Shown: in pieces, positions 34,954 to 46,998 of the stretch
Layout: every line of letters begins with the position of its first letter
Position numbering within the stretch: position 1 is the stretch's first letter
Assembly (NCBI GenBank): GCA_963717455.1
Contig: OY970336.1
Location: forward strand, 3,286,001 to 3,350,000
Source of the DNA: Bog-473 sp963717455
GTDB taxonomy: Bacteria > Actinomycetota > Acidimicrobiia > Acidimicrobiales > RAAP-2
Length of the DNA stretch: 64,000 nucleotides
Direction: 5' to 3'
Position numbers and translations under genes: made by a program
Notes under the pieces: model-generated
Seen by the model: only the letters and a program-made list of their open reading frames with translations
Databases searched by the model: none
What the model was told of the DNA's origin: nothing

Positions 34954-35163
34954 CTCCAGCTGACCAACGTCACAAAGACGTCGTTCATCGTGAACGAGAG
35001 TCCCGCTGACCTCCTGTTGGCGGCGCGCCACGGGTGCCTCGCCCGCCAGGCCGAAGATGGCCAGCAGCAGCGCTCGCTGGCGGTCGTCGAAGGACGCCTC
35101 CAGTTCGTTGAGCTTCGCGGCCAGGTCCTCAATGTCTCGAACGGTGAGCGTCACGTCGTCCAT
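34950..35163 (-). pseudogene. Small hypothetical protein with an apparent frameshift
   Basis: ATG 35163 begins MDDVTLTVRDIEDLAAKLNE and continues FDDRQRALLLAIFGLAGEA, a pattern of small actinobacterial proteins. Near 35000-35010 the sensible frame changes: EVSG in the first frame is followed in another by LSFTMNDVFVTLVSWS with a stop at 34950. That stop abuts the convergent DUF427 stop, which supports the second frame as the real end. A single-base indel explains it. As read, the first frame runs through the antisense of the DUF427 gene, which I regard as spurious. Confidence 0.5.
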
Positions 35164-35280
35164 GACTCGGCCCTCCACACTCATCCCCCGCCGTGTCAGA
35201 CGACGTCCCCGCCGCACGGTTACACCCAGCCCGGCTGAACGGCCGGGCGCCCCGCAACGGCGTGCGCGTGCTCGGCGGGC

Positions 35281-38143
<2,863 letters not shown>

Positions 38144-38230
38144 CCGTGGAGGATACCGGCGCGGTGTATCAGCTCCGGCGGGCCCCGGTCCGGCCGCCGC
38201 GTCGGTGCAGGCCGGACCGGTGCGGCGGCC

Positions 38231-40543
38231 TCAGCCGGCCATGCCCACCACCGGCTTGTTCAGCACCAGGCTGCCGGCGGAGCCGTAGAAGGGGGCGTCG
38301 CCGTAATTGAAGATGCCGCCGTCCGAAGCGACGAGCCAGTAGCCAAGGCCACTCGGCGAGCCCGTCATGCCCACCACCGGCTTGTTGAGCGCCAGACTGC
38401 CGGTGGAGCCGAAGAAGCCGGCGTCGCCGTAGCCGAAGATGCCCCCGTCCGAGGCCACCAGCCAGTAGCCGAGGCCGGTCGGCGTGGCGGCCATGCCCAC
38501 GATCGGCTTGTTCAGCGCCATGCTGCCGGTCGAGCCGTAGAAGGCGGCGTCCCCGTAGCCGAAGATGCCCCCGTCGGAGGCGACCAGCCAGTAACCCTTG
38601 CCGTCCGGCGTCGCAGCCATACCGACGATCGGCCTGTTGAGCGGCTGGCCGCCGCGGGAGCCGAAGAAGCCGGCGTCGCCGTAGCCGAAGATGCCCCCGT
38701 CGGAGGCGACCAGCCAGTAGCCCTTGCCGTCCGGCGTCGCAGCCATACCGACGATCGGCCTGTTGAGCGGCTTGCCGCCGCGGGAGCCGAAGAAGCCGGC
38801 GTCGCCGTAGTCGAAGATCCCTCCGTCGGACGCGACCAGCCAGTAGCCCTGCCCGTCGGCCGTCGGGGCCAATCCGACCACCGGCGCGTTGAGGTGGAGC
38901 GAGCCGGTCGAACCCTGGAACTGCGCGTTGCCGTAGGTGAAGACTCCCCCGTCGGTGGCGACCAGCCAGTACCCCTGGACGCCCGTGAAGAGATCGAGGA
39001 AGCCCTGCGTGTGCCCGGCGGGGTCCGGGTACCACCCGCCGACGGTGCACGCCACCGGCGAGGAGCAGGCCACGGTCCGAGCGAAGGAGACGTCGGTCGC
39101 GCTCGACGTGGCGTTGGCCGGCAGCGGGGCCACCATGGCGTGCCAGCTCCCGCCGCTCAGGCTCACGACGTATCCGGTGGCCTCGTTCGCCGCGTTCTCG
39201 TAGAAGCCGACCGTCGCGCAGAAGGATGGCGTCGGGCACGAGACCGACTCGAGGACGGCGTCCTGGCCGGACTCGGGCGCCGCGTCGGCCGGCTGTGGCG
39301 CCTGCGTCGCGGTCCACGTCCCGGCGGCGTACGTGTCGATCAGTCCCCAGGGTCGGTCGCTGCCGTCGCGGTAGTCCCCGATCGCGTCACAAGCCGTCGT
39401 CGACGGGCACGAGACGCCGTACAACAACGCATTCTGGCTCGACCCGGTGCCGGCGTCGGAGGGCTCGGGCGCCTGGCTGGCCGTCCACGTCGACCCGCTG
39501 GAGGTGTCGACGAGAGCGGCGTACCCGAGCGTGTCCCTGTACTCGCCGACGGTGACGCAGAAGACCGGAGACGGGCAGGCCACGTCGAAGAGCTGCGAGT
39601 AGGGGTTCGACCCCGTGAACGCGTCCGCCGGGACGGGCGCCTCCCCCATGGTCCACGTCCCGTCGGACAGCGTGGCGATCAGGCCGCCCTCCCCGCCACC
39701 GCTGAGGTTGTAGAAGCCGGAGGCGACGCATGTGGTGCGTAGGCCGCAGGCAACGTTGCCCAGGTAGGCGTAGGGGGAGCTGGTGGTGAGGTTCGGCGGC
39801 TCCGGGGGTGCCTGCGAGCTCCAGGTGCTTCCGAGCAGGGTGTCGATCATGGCCAGCCGGGCGCCGCTCGAGTTCGTGTACTGGCCGACGGCGAAGCAGG
39901 TCGTCGTCGAGGTGCAGGTGACGGAGGTCAACAGCGCGGCCGAGCTGGCGGCGGCGTCCGAGGGCTGTGGCGCCTGCATCGCCGTCCAGCCCGTCCCGTT
40001 GTAGGTCTCCACCACGGGGTCGGAACCCCCGCTGGCATCGAGATACTCGCCGACCGCGACGCAGAAGGTCGCGTTCGGGCAGGACACGGCATGGCAGGGA
40101 TTGGCGATGCCGCAGGTCGGTGACCCCAGCCACAGCCCCTGGCCTGATCCGGATCCGGCGTTGGAGGGCTGCGGGGCCTCCGTGACGCCCCAGGTCCCGC
40201 CGTTCTCCACCTCGATCAGCCCCCACGGTCGGCCCGTCGTGTCGTCGTACCAACCGACCGTGGCGCAGGTGGTCGCCGAGGGACACGACGACGAGGAGGT
40301 GTAGACGTGCGGGTCGGTGCTGCCACTGCCGGCGTCGGCCGGGAGCGGCGCCTCCTGGGTCGTCCATCCCTGCGCCGGGGGCGTGACCGCCCCGGCGGGT
40401 CCTGCGGCGACGAGTACCGCGCCCAACCCGCCCACCAGGGCCACGACCGCGCCGAGTGACGCCAACAGCCCGCCCCGGCACACTCCGGTCGACGGGCGCC
40501 CGGAACCGAGACGGCCGGCGGGCCTTGTTCGACGAGTACGCAT
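38231..40543 (-). CDS. Large secreted repeat protein, 770 aa
   Basis: An export signal is present (LLASLGAVVALVGGLGAVLV). The N-terminal two thirds holds about eight paired-Cys repeats such as SCPSATTCATVGWYDD, SCPNATFCVAVGEYLD and SCPSTTACDAIGDYRD, alternating with W-T-x-x-x-A-P segments. The C-terminal third is six repeats of about 42 aa with YWLVASDGGIFGYGDAGFFG and LNKPVVGMA. Both look like beta-propeller blades. The YWLVASDGG repeat is mainly familiar from Acidimicrobiia surface proteins. Function unknown; a cell-surface or carbohydrate-binding role is possible. It is followed on the same strand by uvrA after 87 bases. Confidence 0.75.
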   Translation of the reverse strand: MRTRRTRPAGRLGSGRPSTGVCRGGLLASLGAVVALVGGLGAVLVAAGPAGAVTPPAQGWTTQEAPLPADAGSGSTDPHVYTSSSSCPSATTCATVGWYDDTTGRPWGLIEVENGGTWGVTEAPQPSNAGSGSGQGLWLGSPTCGIANPCHAVSCPNATFCVAVGEYLDASGGSDPVVETYNGTGWTAMQAPQPSDAAASSAALLTSVTCTSTTTCFAVGQYTNSSGARLAMIDTLLGSTWSSQAPPEPPNLTTSSPYAYLGNVACGLRTTCVASGFYNLSGGGEGGLIATLSDGTWTMGEAPVPADAFTGSNPYSQLFDVACPSPVFCVTVGEYRDTLGYAALVDTSSGSTWTASQAPEPSDAGTGSSQNALLYGVSCPSTTACDAIGDYRDGSDRPWGLIDTYAAGTWTATQAPQPADAAPESGQDAVLESVSCPTPSFCATVGFYENAANEATGYVVSLSGGSWHAMVAPLPANATSSATDVSFARTVACSSPVACTVGGWYPDPAGHTQGFLDLFTGVQGYWLVATDGGVFTYGNAQFQGSTGSLHLNAPVVGLAPTADGQGYWLVASDGGIFDYGDAGFFGSRGGKPLNRPIVGMAATPDGKGYWLVASDGGIFGYGDAGFFGSRGGQPLNRPIVGMAATPDGKGYWLVASDGGIFGYGDAAFYGSTGSMALNKPIVGMAATPTGLGYWLVASDGGIFGYGDAGFFGSTGSLALNKPVVGMTGSPSGLGYWLVASDGGIFNYGDAPFYGSAGSLVLNKPVVGMAG
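38234..38990 (-). repeat. Six tandem 126-bp repeats coding 42-aa units
   Basis: Six in-frame units each read GYWLVAxDGGxFxYGxAxFxG followed by L-N-x-P-V/I-V-G. Units 2 to 5 are nearly identical in DNA, so recent duplication or gene conversion is likely, and length may vary between strains. Confidence 0.85.
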
Positions 40544-40693
40544 GCGTCCTCCTGGGGTGATCCGCCCGGGCCGTCTGACCGATGGATGACGCTGGAGATC
40601 GCTCGCGGTTACACCGTCGCTCTCAGCGGGCCATCGCCCCCACCGGCCGGCTGGAGGATGTTCCCGGTCGACCCGGTCGTTCTGCGGAGGGGT

Positions 40694-41080
40694 TCACTCC
40701 TCGAACGTCACGTCCTCGTCGCCCCAGTAGGCCTCCACGGCGGAGATCAGGCCGTCGTCGGTCACGGTGAAGATCTCGACCCCCCGGATGTGCATGATGG
40801 AGCCGCCGGCGAGTGTCAAGGTGATGTGAAAGGTGGTGGCCGCCTTGTCGGCGACGGGGTGGACCTCGGTGACGTCGAACCGCATGGTCTCGCAGCCGTC
40901 GAAGGACCGCCGGATGAAGGCGCGGATGGCAGCGCGGCCGACGTTGGGTGCTGTCGGGTACGGGTCCACCTGCACCGCGTCGGGGGTGAAGAGGGCGGCG
41001 TAGGCGTCGGCGTCCTTGGAGCTGACGGTGGACGCATAGCGCTCCATGACCTCGCGCAGCAGGGCGGTGGTGGGCATCAC
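40694..41080 (-). CDS. SnoaL-like (NTF2-fold) protein
   Basis: A 128-aa protein of the SnoaL/ketosteroid-isomerase-like fold. It starts LLREVMERYASTVSSKDADA, then YAALFTPDAVQVDPYP, GRAAIRAFIRRSF and ends VEIFTVTDDGLISAVEAYWG, the normal element order for this fold. Members are enzymes (isomerases, hydratases) or binding proteins; the substrate is not identifiable. It is divergent from the mannosidase gene by 60 bases. The gap 40544-40693 contains nothing recognisable. Confidence 0.8.
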   Translation of the reverse strand: MMPTTALLREVMERYASTVSSKDADAYAALFTPDAVQVDPYPTAPNVGRAAIRAFIRRSFDGCETMRFDVTEVHPVADKAATTFHITLTLAGGSIMHIRGVEIFTVTDDGLISAVEAYWGDEDVTFEE

Positions 41081-41140
41081 GGCACGTTATCCCCGCCGCC
41101 GGCCGACCACGGCGTGGTGCCGTCCCTACACTGCTGTGTC

Positions 41141-44100
41141 GTGCCGGCCGAACGCGCCACCCCTCGCCTCACCATGATCGGGAACGCGCACATCGACCCG
41201 ATGTGGATCTGGGACTGGGACGAGGGCATGCACGAGGTGCTCCAGACGTTCCGGGCCGCCGTCGAGCGCCTGGACGAGGACCCCGACCTGCGCTTCACTG
41301 CCAGCTCCGCGAGCTATTACCGCTGGGTGATGGAAACCTCCCCGGGCCTGTTCGCGCGCATCGGTGACCTCGTGCGCGACGGACGCTGGCTGATCACGGG
41401 TGGTCAGTGGGTCGAGCCGGACTGCAACCTGCCGTCCGGCGAGTCGGTCTGCCGGCAGTTCCTCTACGGCCAGCGCTTCCTGGCCGAGCATCTCGGTGTC
41501 ACGGCGACGGTCGGGTACAACGTCGACTCCTTCGGGCACTCGGGCACGCTGCCCCAGCTGCTGGCGGCATCGGGCCTCGGCTCCTACGTGTTCATGCGAC
41601 CGGGCCCCGACGAGAAGCCGATCGCCTCGCCCGCCTTCCGTTGGCGCGGCACCGACGGCACCGACGTCGCCGCCTACCGCATCCCCTACGACTACTCCAC
41701 CAGGGACCCCGAGGACGAGGTGATCCGGGAGCGGGCGGGCGGGCTCCTGGGGCGGAGCGCCGAGCTGGGGGTCCCCCTCATGGCCTTCTTCGGTGTGGGC
41801 GACCACGGCGGCGGACCCACCCGCCTCGCCCTGCGGACGATCCACGCCCTGGCGGACGAGCACGGCGGGGCGGTGGCGTTCGGTGACCCCGCGAGCTACT
41901 TCCGTGCGCTCGAACACGCGCCGGGCGGAACGAGCGAGCTGCCCACGGTCAGCGGCGAGCTCCAGTGGCACGCCGTCGGGTGCTACTCGGCTCGGGCCGA
42001 CCTCAAGCTCGCCAACGGGCGGGCGGAGGACGCGCTGGGCGGGGCCGAGATCCTGAACGAGATCTGCCGGCTGCTCACCGGCGACGCACCCGATGTCCGC
42101 CGCGAGCTGTCGGAGGCCTGGCAGGGTGTCCTCTTCGCGCAGTTCCACGATGGCATCGGCGGCACGTGCACGGACCGTGCCACCGAGGCCGTCCATGCGC
42201 TCCTGGTCTCTGGAGCGGCCCGGGCCGAGCGGGTGGCGACCCAGGCCGTGCACCGCCTCGCGGAGCACGTCGACACCTGGGTCGAGGGCGCCGAGACGGC
42301 AGAGGGCATCGAGAGCGCGATTGGGGGCCTGCCGGTGCCCATGATCGTCTTCAATCCCCACTCGTGGCCGGCGACGGGTGCCGTCTCGCTCCCACATCCC
42401 ATCGCCGTCGCCACGGATGCGGGCGGGCGACAGGTCCGCGTGCAGCAGATCCCCTCGGGCGAGGTGACCTACAGCCCGACCCGCAGCCTCCTCCGGGTCA
42501 CCGCGCCTGCCCTCGGCTACCGCAGGTACTGGCTCCATGTCACCGACCCGGCCGGGGGCAACCGGGAGCCGGTGGCGGAACCGGCGACCGCCACGGAGGA
42601 CGGCGTCCTGGCCAACGGGCTCGTCCGAGCGGAGGTCGACATGGAGACGGGCCGACTGGTCCAGATGGCGGCGGGCGCGCTCGGCCTGCCGGGCGGGGCG
42701 GAGGTCCTGGCCGGCGCGGTGCACCCGGTGCTCGTCGTCGATGCCAGTGACACGTGGTCCCATGGCGTCGACCGCTATGCGGGTGACGAGGAGGAGGGCC
42801 ACCTTGTCTCGGCGAGGGTGGTCGAGGCGGGTCCGGTCCGCGCCACGGCGCGCAGCGTCTGGTCGTTCGGCGGCGGGCGGACCACGGTGGCCCAGGAGGT
42901 GTCCCTCTACGAGGGTGAGACCTCCGTGGAGGTACGTCTCGACGTCGACTGGCACGAGGCTCATCGCGTGCTCAAGCTCGTCGTCCCCGTCGCGCTCGGG
43001 ACACCCGCGAGCGTGGCCGGCGCCGCCTACGGATCCGTCGAACGGCCGTGCTCCGGCCACGAGGAGCCGATGGTCCACTGGGTGGACCTCGCCGACGCCT
43101 CGGCGGGATGGGGCCTCGCCTGCGCCATCGAGGGGGCCGGCGGCTACGACGCGCTGGGGTCGACGCTGCGCGTCACCGTCTTGCGCAGCCCACGGGTCGC
43201 CGATCACGGGCTCGGCTGGGGCGAGGAGGACCGGGCCGGCTACCCGTTCACGGACCAGGGGCGTCACCGGCGGCGGTACCGCCTCGTCCCTCACCTCGGC
43301 CCGGCCCGTGCCGCGCAGCTCCCGCAGCGTGCGGCCGAGCACCGGACCGAGCTGCCGGTGGTGCTCGACACCTGGCACAGGGGCCGGCTCGGGCCCGAGG
43401 GCTCGGCGGCGCACGTCGAGGGTGGCGGCACCATCATGCCGGTCCTCAAGCGCGCCGAGGACGATGGCGGCACCGTGGCCCGCCTCTGGGAGGTCGCCGG
43501 CCGGCGCGAGCGCGTCCGCCTCTCCCTCGGCTCGAGCGAGTCGGGGCCCGTCCCCGTCTGGGCGGGCGAGCTCCGGCCCCACGAGGTGCGCACGATCTTC
43601 ATCCCCGACAACGACCCGGCCGGGTCCCGGACGGTGGGCATCCCCGAGCTCGACGTGCAGCACCCGGCCCGGTCCGACTTCACCGGTCTCCTCGCCCGCC
43701 ATCCGGACCTCTCCGGCGTGGTGCCCCAGGTGACGGCGGCGCTCACGCTGCTGACCCGCACCGTCGACGCCGGCGGCACCATCTACGTGGGAGGGAACGG
43801 CGGCAGCGCGGCGGACGCGGAGCACATCGTGGGCGAGCTCATGAAGGGCATGGAGCACCGGCGCCCCCTCGGCGACCGCGAGCGGGTCCGTCTGCGGGAG
43901 CTCGTCCCCGAATCCATGGCCGACGAGGCCGACTACCTGGCCGACCGCCTGGAGGGCGCCATGCGGGCCGTCTGCCTGACGAGCCAGTCGGGCCTTCTGT
44001 CGGCCATCGCCAACGACACCGCCGGCGACATGGGCATGGCCCAGCAACTGCACGGGTACGCCCGCCCCGGCGACCTCTTCTGGGCCCTCTCGACGTCCGG

Positions 44101-44368
44101 ACGGTCGCGCAACGTCGTGCTGGCGGCGTTGGCTGCCCGGGCCGCAGGGGTCGGCGTCCTGGCCTTCACCGGTGAGCGGGGCGACCGCCTCGGCGGCCTG
44201 GCCGACGTCTGGGTCCCCGTCCCCGACACCGACGTCGCGTCCGTGCAGGAGCTGCACCAGCCTCTCTACCACGCCCTGTGCGCCGCCCTGGAGGAGCACT
44301 ACTGGCCAAGGGTCGATGGACCCGGCAGCGGGACGTTCGGCCCTATGCCGGAGGACCCCCCGCTGTAA
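41141..44368 (+). CDS. GH38 alpha-mannosidase fused to a SIS phosphosugar-isomerase domain
   Basis: One uninterrupted frame of 1075 aa. Residues 1 to about 840 are a GH38 alpha-mannosidase: NAHIDPMWIWDWDEG (zinc His/Asp), VGYNVDSFGHSGTLPQLL (nucleophile Asp, about 129) and FHDGIGGTCTDRA, then the beta-rich C-terminal domains. From about 870 a GmhA-like SIS domain follows: GGTIYVGGNGGSAADAEHIV, TSQSGLLSAIANDTAGDMGM and WALSTSGRSRNVVLAALAA. SIS domains bind and isomerise phosphosugars. No stop, frameshift or start lies at the junction. It heads an ABC sugar-uptake operon, so it probably processes imported mannosides. GTG 41141 is used; ATG 41174 is an alternative. No signal peptide is present, so it is cytosolic. 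Confidence 0.9.
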   Translation: MPAERATPRLTMIGNAHIDPMWIWDWDEGMHEVLQTFRAAVERLDEDPDLRFTASSASYYRWVMETSPGLFARIGDLVRDGRWLITGGQWVEPDCNLPSGESVCRQFLYGQRFLAEHLGVTATVGYNVDSFGHSGTLPQLLAASGLGSYVFMRPGPDEKPIASPAFRWRGTDGTDVAAYRIPYDYSTRDPEDEVIRERAGGLLGRSAELGVPLMAFFGVGDHGGGPTRLALRTIHALADEHGGAVAFGDPASYFRALEHAPGGTSELPTVSGELQWHAVGCYSARADLKLANGRAEDALGGAEILNEICRLLTGDAPDVRRELSEAWQGVLFAQFHDGIGGTCTDRATEAVHALLVSGAARAERVATQAVHRLAEHVDTWVEGAETAEGIESAIGGLPVPMIVFNPHSWPATGAVSLPHPIAVATDAGGRQVRVQQIPSGEVTYSPTRSLLRVTAPALGYRRYWLHVTDPAGGNREPVAEPATATEDGVLANGLVRAEVDMETGRLVQMAAGALGLPGGAEVLAGAVHPVLVVDASDTWSHGVDRYAGDEEEGHLVSARVVEAGPVRATARSVWSFGGGRTTVAQEVSLYEGETSVEVRLDVDWHEAHRVLKLVVPVALGTPASVAGAAYGSVERPCSGHEEPMVHWVDLADASAGWGLACAIEGAGGYDALGSTLRVTVLRSPRVADHGLGWGEEDRAGYPFTDQGRHRRRYRLVPHLGPARAAQLPQRAAEHRTELPVVLDTWHRGRLGPEGSAAHVEGGGTIMPVLKRAEDDGGTVARLWEVAGRRERVRLSLGSSESGPVPVWAGELRPHEVRTIFIPDNDPAGSRTVGIPELDVQHPARSDFTGLLARHPDLSGVVPQVTAALTLLTRTVDAGGTIYVGGNGGSAADAEHIVGELMKGMEHRRPLGDRERVRLRELVPESMADEADYLADRLEGAMRAVCLTSQSGLLSAIANDTAGDMGMAQQLHGYARPGDLFWALSTSGRSRNVVLAALAARAAGVGVLAFTGERGDRLGGLADVWVPVPDTDVASVQELHQPLYHALCAALEEHYWPRVDGPGSGTFGPMPEDPPL

Positions 44369-44380
44369 CGATTCCTTCGC

Positions 44381-45532
44381 GTGGGACCCGACCCGGCACT
44401 GCAGGAGGTGGAGCCCGCCGGCGCCCCGATCCTCGCTGTGCCCCGCGTCGAAGCCTCCTCGGTCGAGCTGGAGCAGGTGTCCAAGGCCTTCGGGGACGTC
44501 ACCGCGCTCCACGAGGTCACTCTCGACGCACGGCCCGGAGAGTTCCTGGTGCTGCTGGGCCCTTCGGGCTGTGGCAAGTCGACCGTCCTGCGGCTCATCG
44601 CCGGGCTCGAGGCGCCGACCGCGGGCACCATCCGGATCGGCGGTGCCGCGATGAACCGTGTCGTCACCAAGGATCGCGACGTCGCCATGGTCTTCCAGAG
44701 CTATGCCCTCTACCCCCACCTGAGCGTGCGCAAGAACATCGAGTTCCCCCTGCGCTCGCGCGGGGTGCGACGTGACGAGATCAACGACATCGTCCCCCGG
44801 GTGGCCGAGAGTCTCCAGCTCACCCCGTACCTCGGCCGCAAGCCGGCGGCGCTCTCCGGTGGCCAGCGCCAGCGCGTCGCCCTGGCCCGGGCGCTGGTGC
44901 GCCGACCAAGGGTCTTCCTGATGGACGAGCCCTTGTCCAACCTCGACGCGCAACTTCGCGTCGAGATGCGGGCCGAGCTCGTCGATCTGCACCGCCAACT
45001 CGGCATCACCATCCTCTACGTCACCCATGACCAGATTGAGGCGATGACGATGGGTGAGCGGATCGCGGTGCTCAAGGACGGGGTCCTCCAGCAGCTGGAC
45101 ACGCCCGAGTCGGTCCGGGACACCCCGGCCAACGCGTTCGTGGCCAGCTTCGTCGGCAGCCCGCCCATGAACATCCTCTCTGGGAACCTGAGCGAATCCG
45201 AGGGACTGCTGTGCGTGGAGACGGTCGCCGGGCGCGTCGCCCTGCCTGCGCCCGATGCCGCCCTCGTCCGCCGCCTCTCGCTCGAGTCCGTCCTCCTCGG
45301 TGTGCGACCGGAGGACCTGTCCATCGATCGCGACGGCGAGCTGGCGGCCACGGTCAGCCTCGTCGAGTCGATGGGCCGCCTCCAGCACGTGACCTGCCGG
45401 CTGGTGGACGGACGTCTCATCAGCGTCCAGGGTGCCGAGCACGTGGCCCTCAGCGTGGGCGAGGAGGTCGCACTGTCCGTGTGCGGCCCCCTGCATCTCT
45501 TCGACCCCGTGACCCAGCTGCGGCTCTCGTGA
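44381..45532 (+). CDS. Sugar ABC transporter ATPase (MalK/UgpC/MsmX type)
   Basis: A 383-aa ATPase energising sugar import. Walker A is LLGPSGCGKSTVLRLIAGLE; the Q loop is VFQSYALYPHLSV; the signature is LSGGQRQRVALARALVRRP; Walker B is VFLMDEPLSNLD; the H loop is YVTHDQIEAM. A C-terminal regulatory (TOBE-like) domain follows (LGVRPEDLSIDRDGELAATV). It lies 12 bases after the mannosidase and serves the permeases at 46995-48803. GTG 44381 gives a long N-terminus; the ATPase core starts near residue 27. Confidence 0.93.
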   Translation: MGPDPALQEVEPAGAPILAVPRVEASSVELEQVSKAFGDVTALHEVTLDARPGEFLVLLGPSGCGKSTVLRLIAGLEAPTAGTIRIGGAAMNRVVTKDRDVAMVFQSYALYPHLSVRKNIEFPLRSRGVRRDEINDIVPRVAESLQLTPYLGRKPAALSGGQRQRVALARALVRRPRVFLMDEPLSNLDAQLRVEMRAELVDLHRQLGITILYVTHDQIEAMTMGERIAVLKDGVLQQLDTPESVRDTPANAFVASFVGSPPMNILSGNLSESEGLLCVETVAGRVALPAPDAALVRRLSLESVLLGVRPEDLSIDRDGELAATVSLVESMGRLQHVTCRLVDGRLISVQGAEHVALSVGEEVALSVCGPLHLFDPVTQLRLS

Positions 45533-45550
45533 GCCCCCCACGCCCGTTTC

Positions 45551-45564
45551 ATTAGGGACCTAAT
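45551..45564. promoter_or_regulatory. Palindromic candidate operator before the sugar-binding gene
   Basis: ATTAGG-GA-CCTAAT is a perfect inverted repeat with 6-base arms in otherwise GC-rich DNA, 40 bases upstream of the binding-protein start. The ATPase-to-binding-protein gap (45533-45603) is the only real gap in the operon, so a second promoter under repressor control could lie here. No regulator gene is adjacent. Confidence 0.5.
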
Positions 45565-45603
45565 CCCCTGTCGGGTCCGGGGCCGCTCCCGGAAGATGAA
45601 CCC

Positions 45604-46998
45604 GTGGCCAATCCCTTCCGACGCAGGCGGCGCGCCTCTTCCATCGTCACGTTCCTCGCAGCGGCGAGCGCTGGACTGGGCTCACTGCTCGTCGGGAGCG
45701 GCGCCGGCGGCGCGAGCCCGTCGGTGACCCTCACCGTCGCGTACTGGAGCGGGTTCAATCCGGCCGGGGTCAACATCATGCCCGCTTGGATCGACGCGGC
45801 AGCCAAGGAACTGCAGAAGACGTACCCGAACGTGAAGGTCGTGGGAGACGAGATCACGACCAGCTCGGAGTCCGAGTACTACTCCAAGGTGGATCTCACC
45901 GAGCGCAGCGCGCGGACGGTGCCCGATGTCGTCTTCGAGGACTCCTTCCTGATCGGGTCCGATGCCAGTGCCGGATTCCTCCGTCCGCTGCCGCAGCTGA
46001 CGACATGGTCCGGTTGGAAGTCCTACTACCCCGCCATGAAGAGCATCGCGTCGTACAACGGCAAGGTGTACGGGGCGATGAACAGCACGGACGTCCAGCT
46101 GATCTACTACAGCCACAAGCTCTTCAAGCAGGCGGGGCTGCCGGCGACCTGGCAGCCGCACAGCTGGGCCCAGGTGCTCTCGGCTGCCCGCGCGATCAGT
46201 CGCAGCGACAAGGGCGCCATCCCGCTGTGGATCTACACGGGGCAAGCCGTTGGCGAGGCCTCCGCCTTCCGTGGGTTCGAAGTGTTCCTCAACGGCACCA
46301 GTGATCGCCTCTACGACTACACCTCCCACAAGTGGGAGATCTCTGGTCCCGGGTTCAACGCCACCTGGCACCTGTTGTCGCAGATGCAGCCGCTCGAGGA
46401 GCCCGAGTCGATGTGGTCGAACCCCAACGCGGACGCCACGGTCGCCCTCACGCTGATGCCCCACCAGCAGGTCGGCATCGTCTTCGACGGAAGTTGGGTC
46501 GCCACCGCCTATGTGCCGGGAGGACTGGCACCGTGGCCGGGCTTCTCCGGCGCCTACGGCGAGTCGGCCCTGCCGACCCAGACGGGGGCCCCGCCCGTGT
46601 ACACGAACCAGTCGGGCGGGTGGGCGCTCTCGGTGCCCCAACTGGCACCTCACCCCAGCCTGTCGCAGGCGTTCATAGAGGCGGCGTCGTCCGCTCCGCT
46701 CCTCGCCTCCTTCGACCCGGCCTCGGGCAATCTGCCGCCCCGGGCGGACGTCCTGACGCAGCCGTCCTGGCAGGCGTCGGTGAAGGTCAACCCGGTGTCC
46801 AAGTTCGCGTCGGCCCAGCTCCCCTATACGACGTTCCGCCCCAACCTCCCCGCCTACGTCAAGGTGTCCAACGTGATCCAGCAGCTCACCGAGGCGATCT
46901 CCACGCGTTCTATGACCCCGAGCCAGGCGGCAGCGAGCTACGCCAGCCAGGTGACCCAGATCGTCGGCTCCGGCAACGTGGAGCGAATGAAGAAATGA
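45604..46998 (+). CDS. Sugar ABC transporter substrate-binding protein
   Basis: A 464-aa family 1 solute-binding protein. An N-terminal export signal follows RRRRRASSIVTFLAAASAGLG; no lipobox Cys is visible, so anchoring is unusual or absent. The body has VTLTVAYWSGFNPAGVNIMP, VPDVVFEDSFLIGSD, YNGKVYGAMNSTDVQLIYYS and KLFKQAGLPATWQPHSWAQV, matching the order in maltose/glycerol-phosphate binding proteins. The GTG start is preceded by GGAAG. Its stop overlaps the permease start by ATGA. The substrate is probably an oligosaccharide or mannoside. Confidence 0.88.
   Translation: MANPFRRRRRASSIVTFLAAASAGLGSLLVGSGAGGASPSVTLTVAYWSGFNPAGVNIMPAWIDAAAKELQKTYPNVKVVGDEITTSSESEYYSKVDLTERSARTVPDVVFEDSFLIGSDASAGFLRPLPQLTTWSGWKSYYPAMKSIASYNGKVYGAMNSTDVQLIYYSHKLFKQAGLPATWQPHSWAQVLSAARAISRSDKGAIPLWIYTGQAVGEASAFRGFEVFLNGTSDRLYDYTSHKWEISGPGFNATWHLLSQMQPLEEPESMWSNPNADATVALTLMPHQQVGIVFDGSWVATAYVPGGLAPWPGFSGAYGESALPTQTGAPPVYTNQSGGWALSVPQLAPHPSLSQAFIEAASSAPLLASFDPASGNLPPRADVLTQPSWQASVKVNPVSKFASAQLPYTTFRPNLPAYVKVSNVIQQLTEAISTRSMTPSQAAASYASQVTQIVGSGNVERMKK

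Noticed and set aside
41126..45541. A 1471-codon open frame on the minus strand across the mannosidase and ATPase genes
   Set aside because: It is antisense to clear GH38, SIS and ABC ATPase domains, is rich in His/Gly/Arg as expected for a shadow frame in GC-rich DNA, and shows no family similarity.
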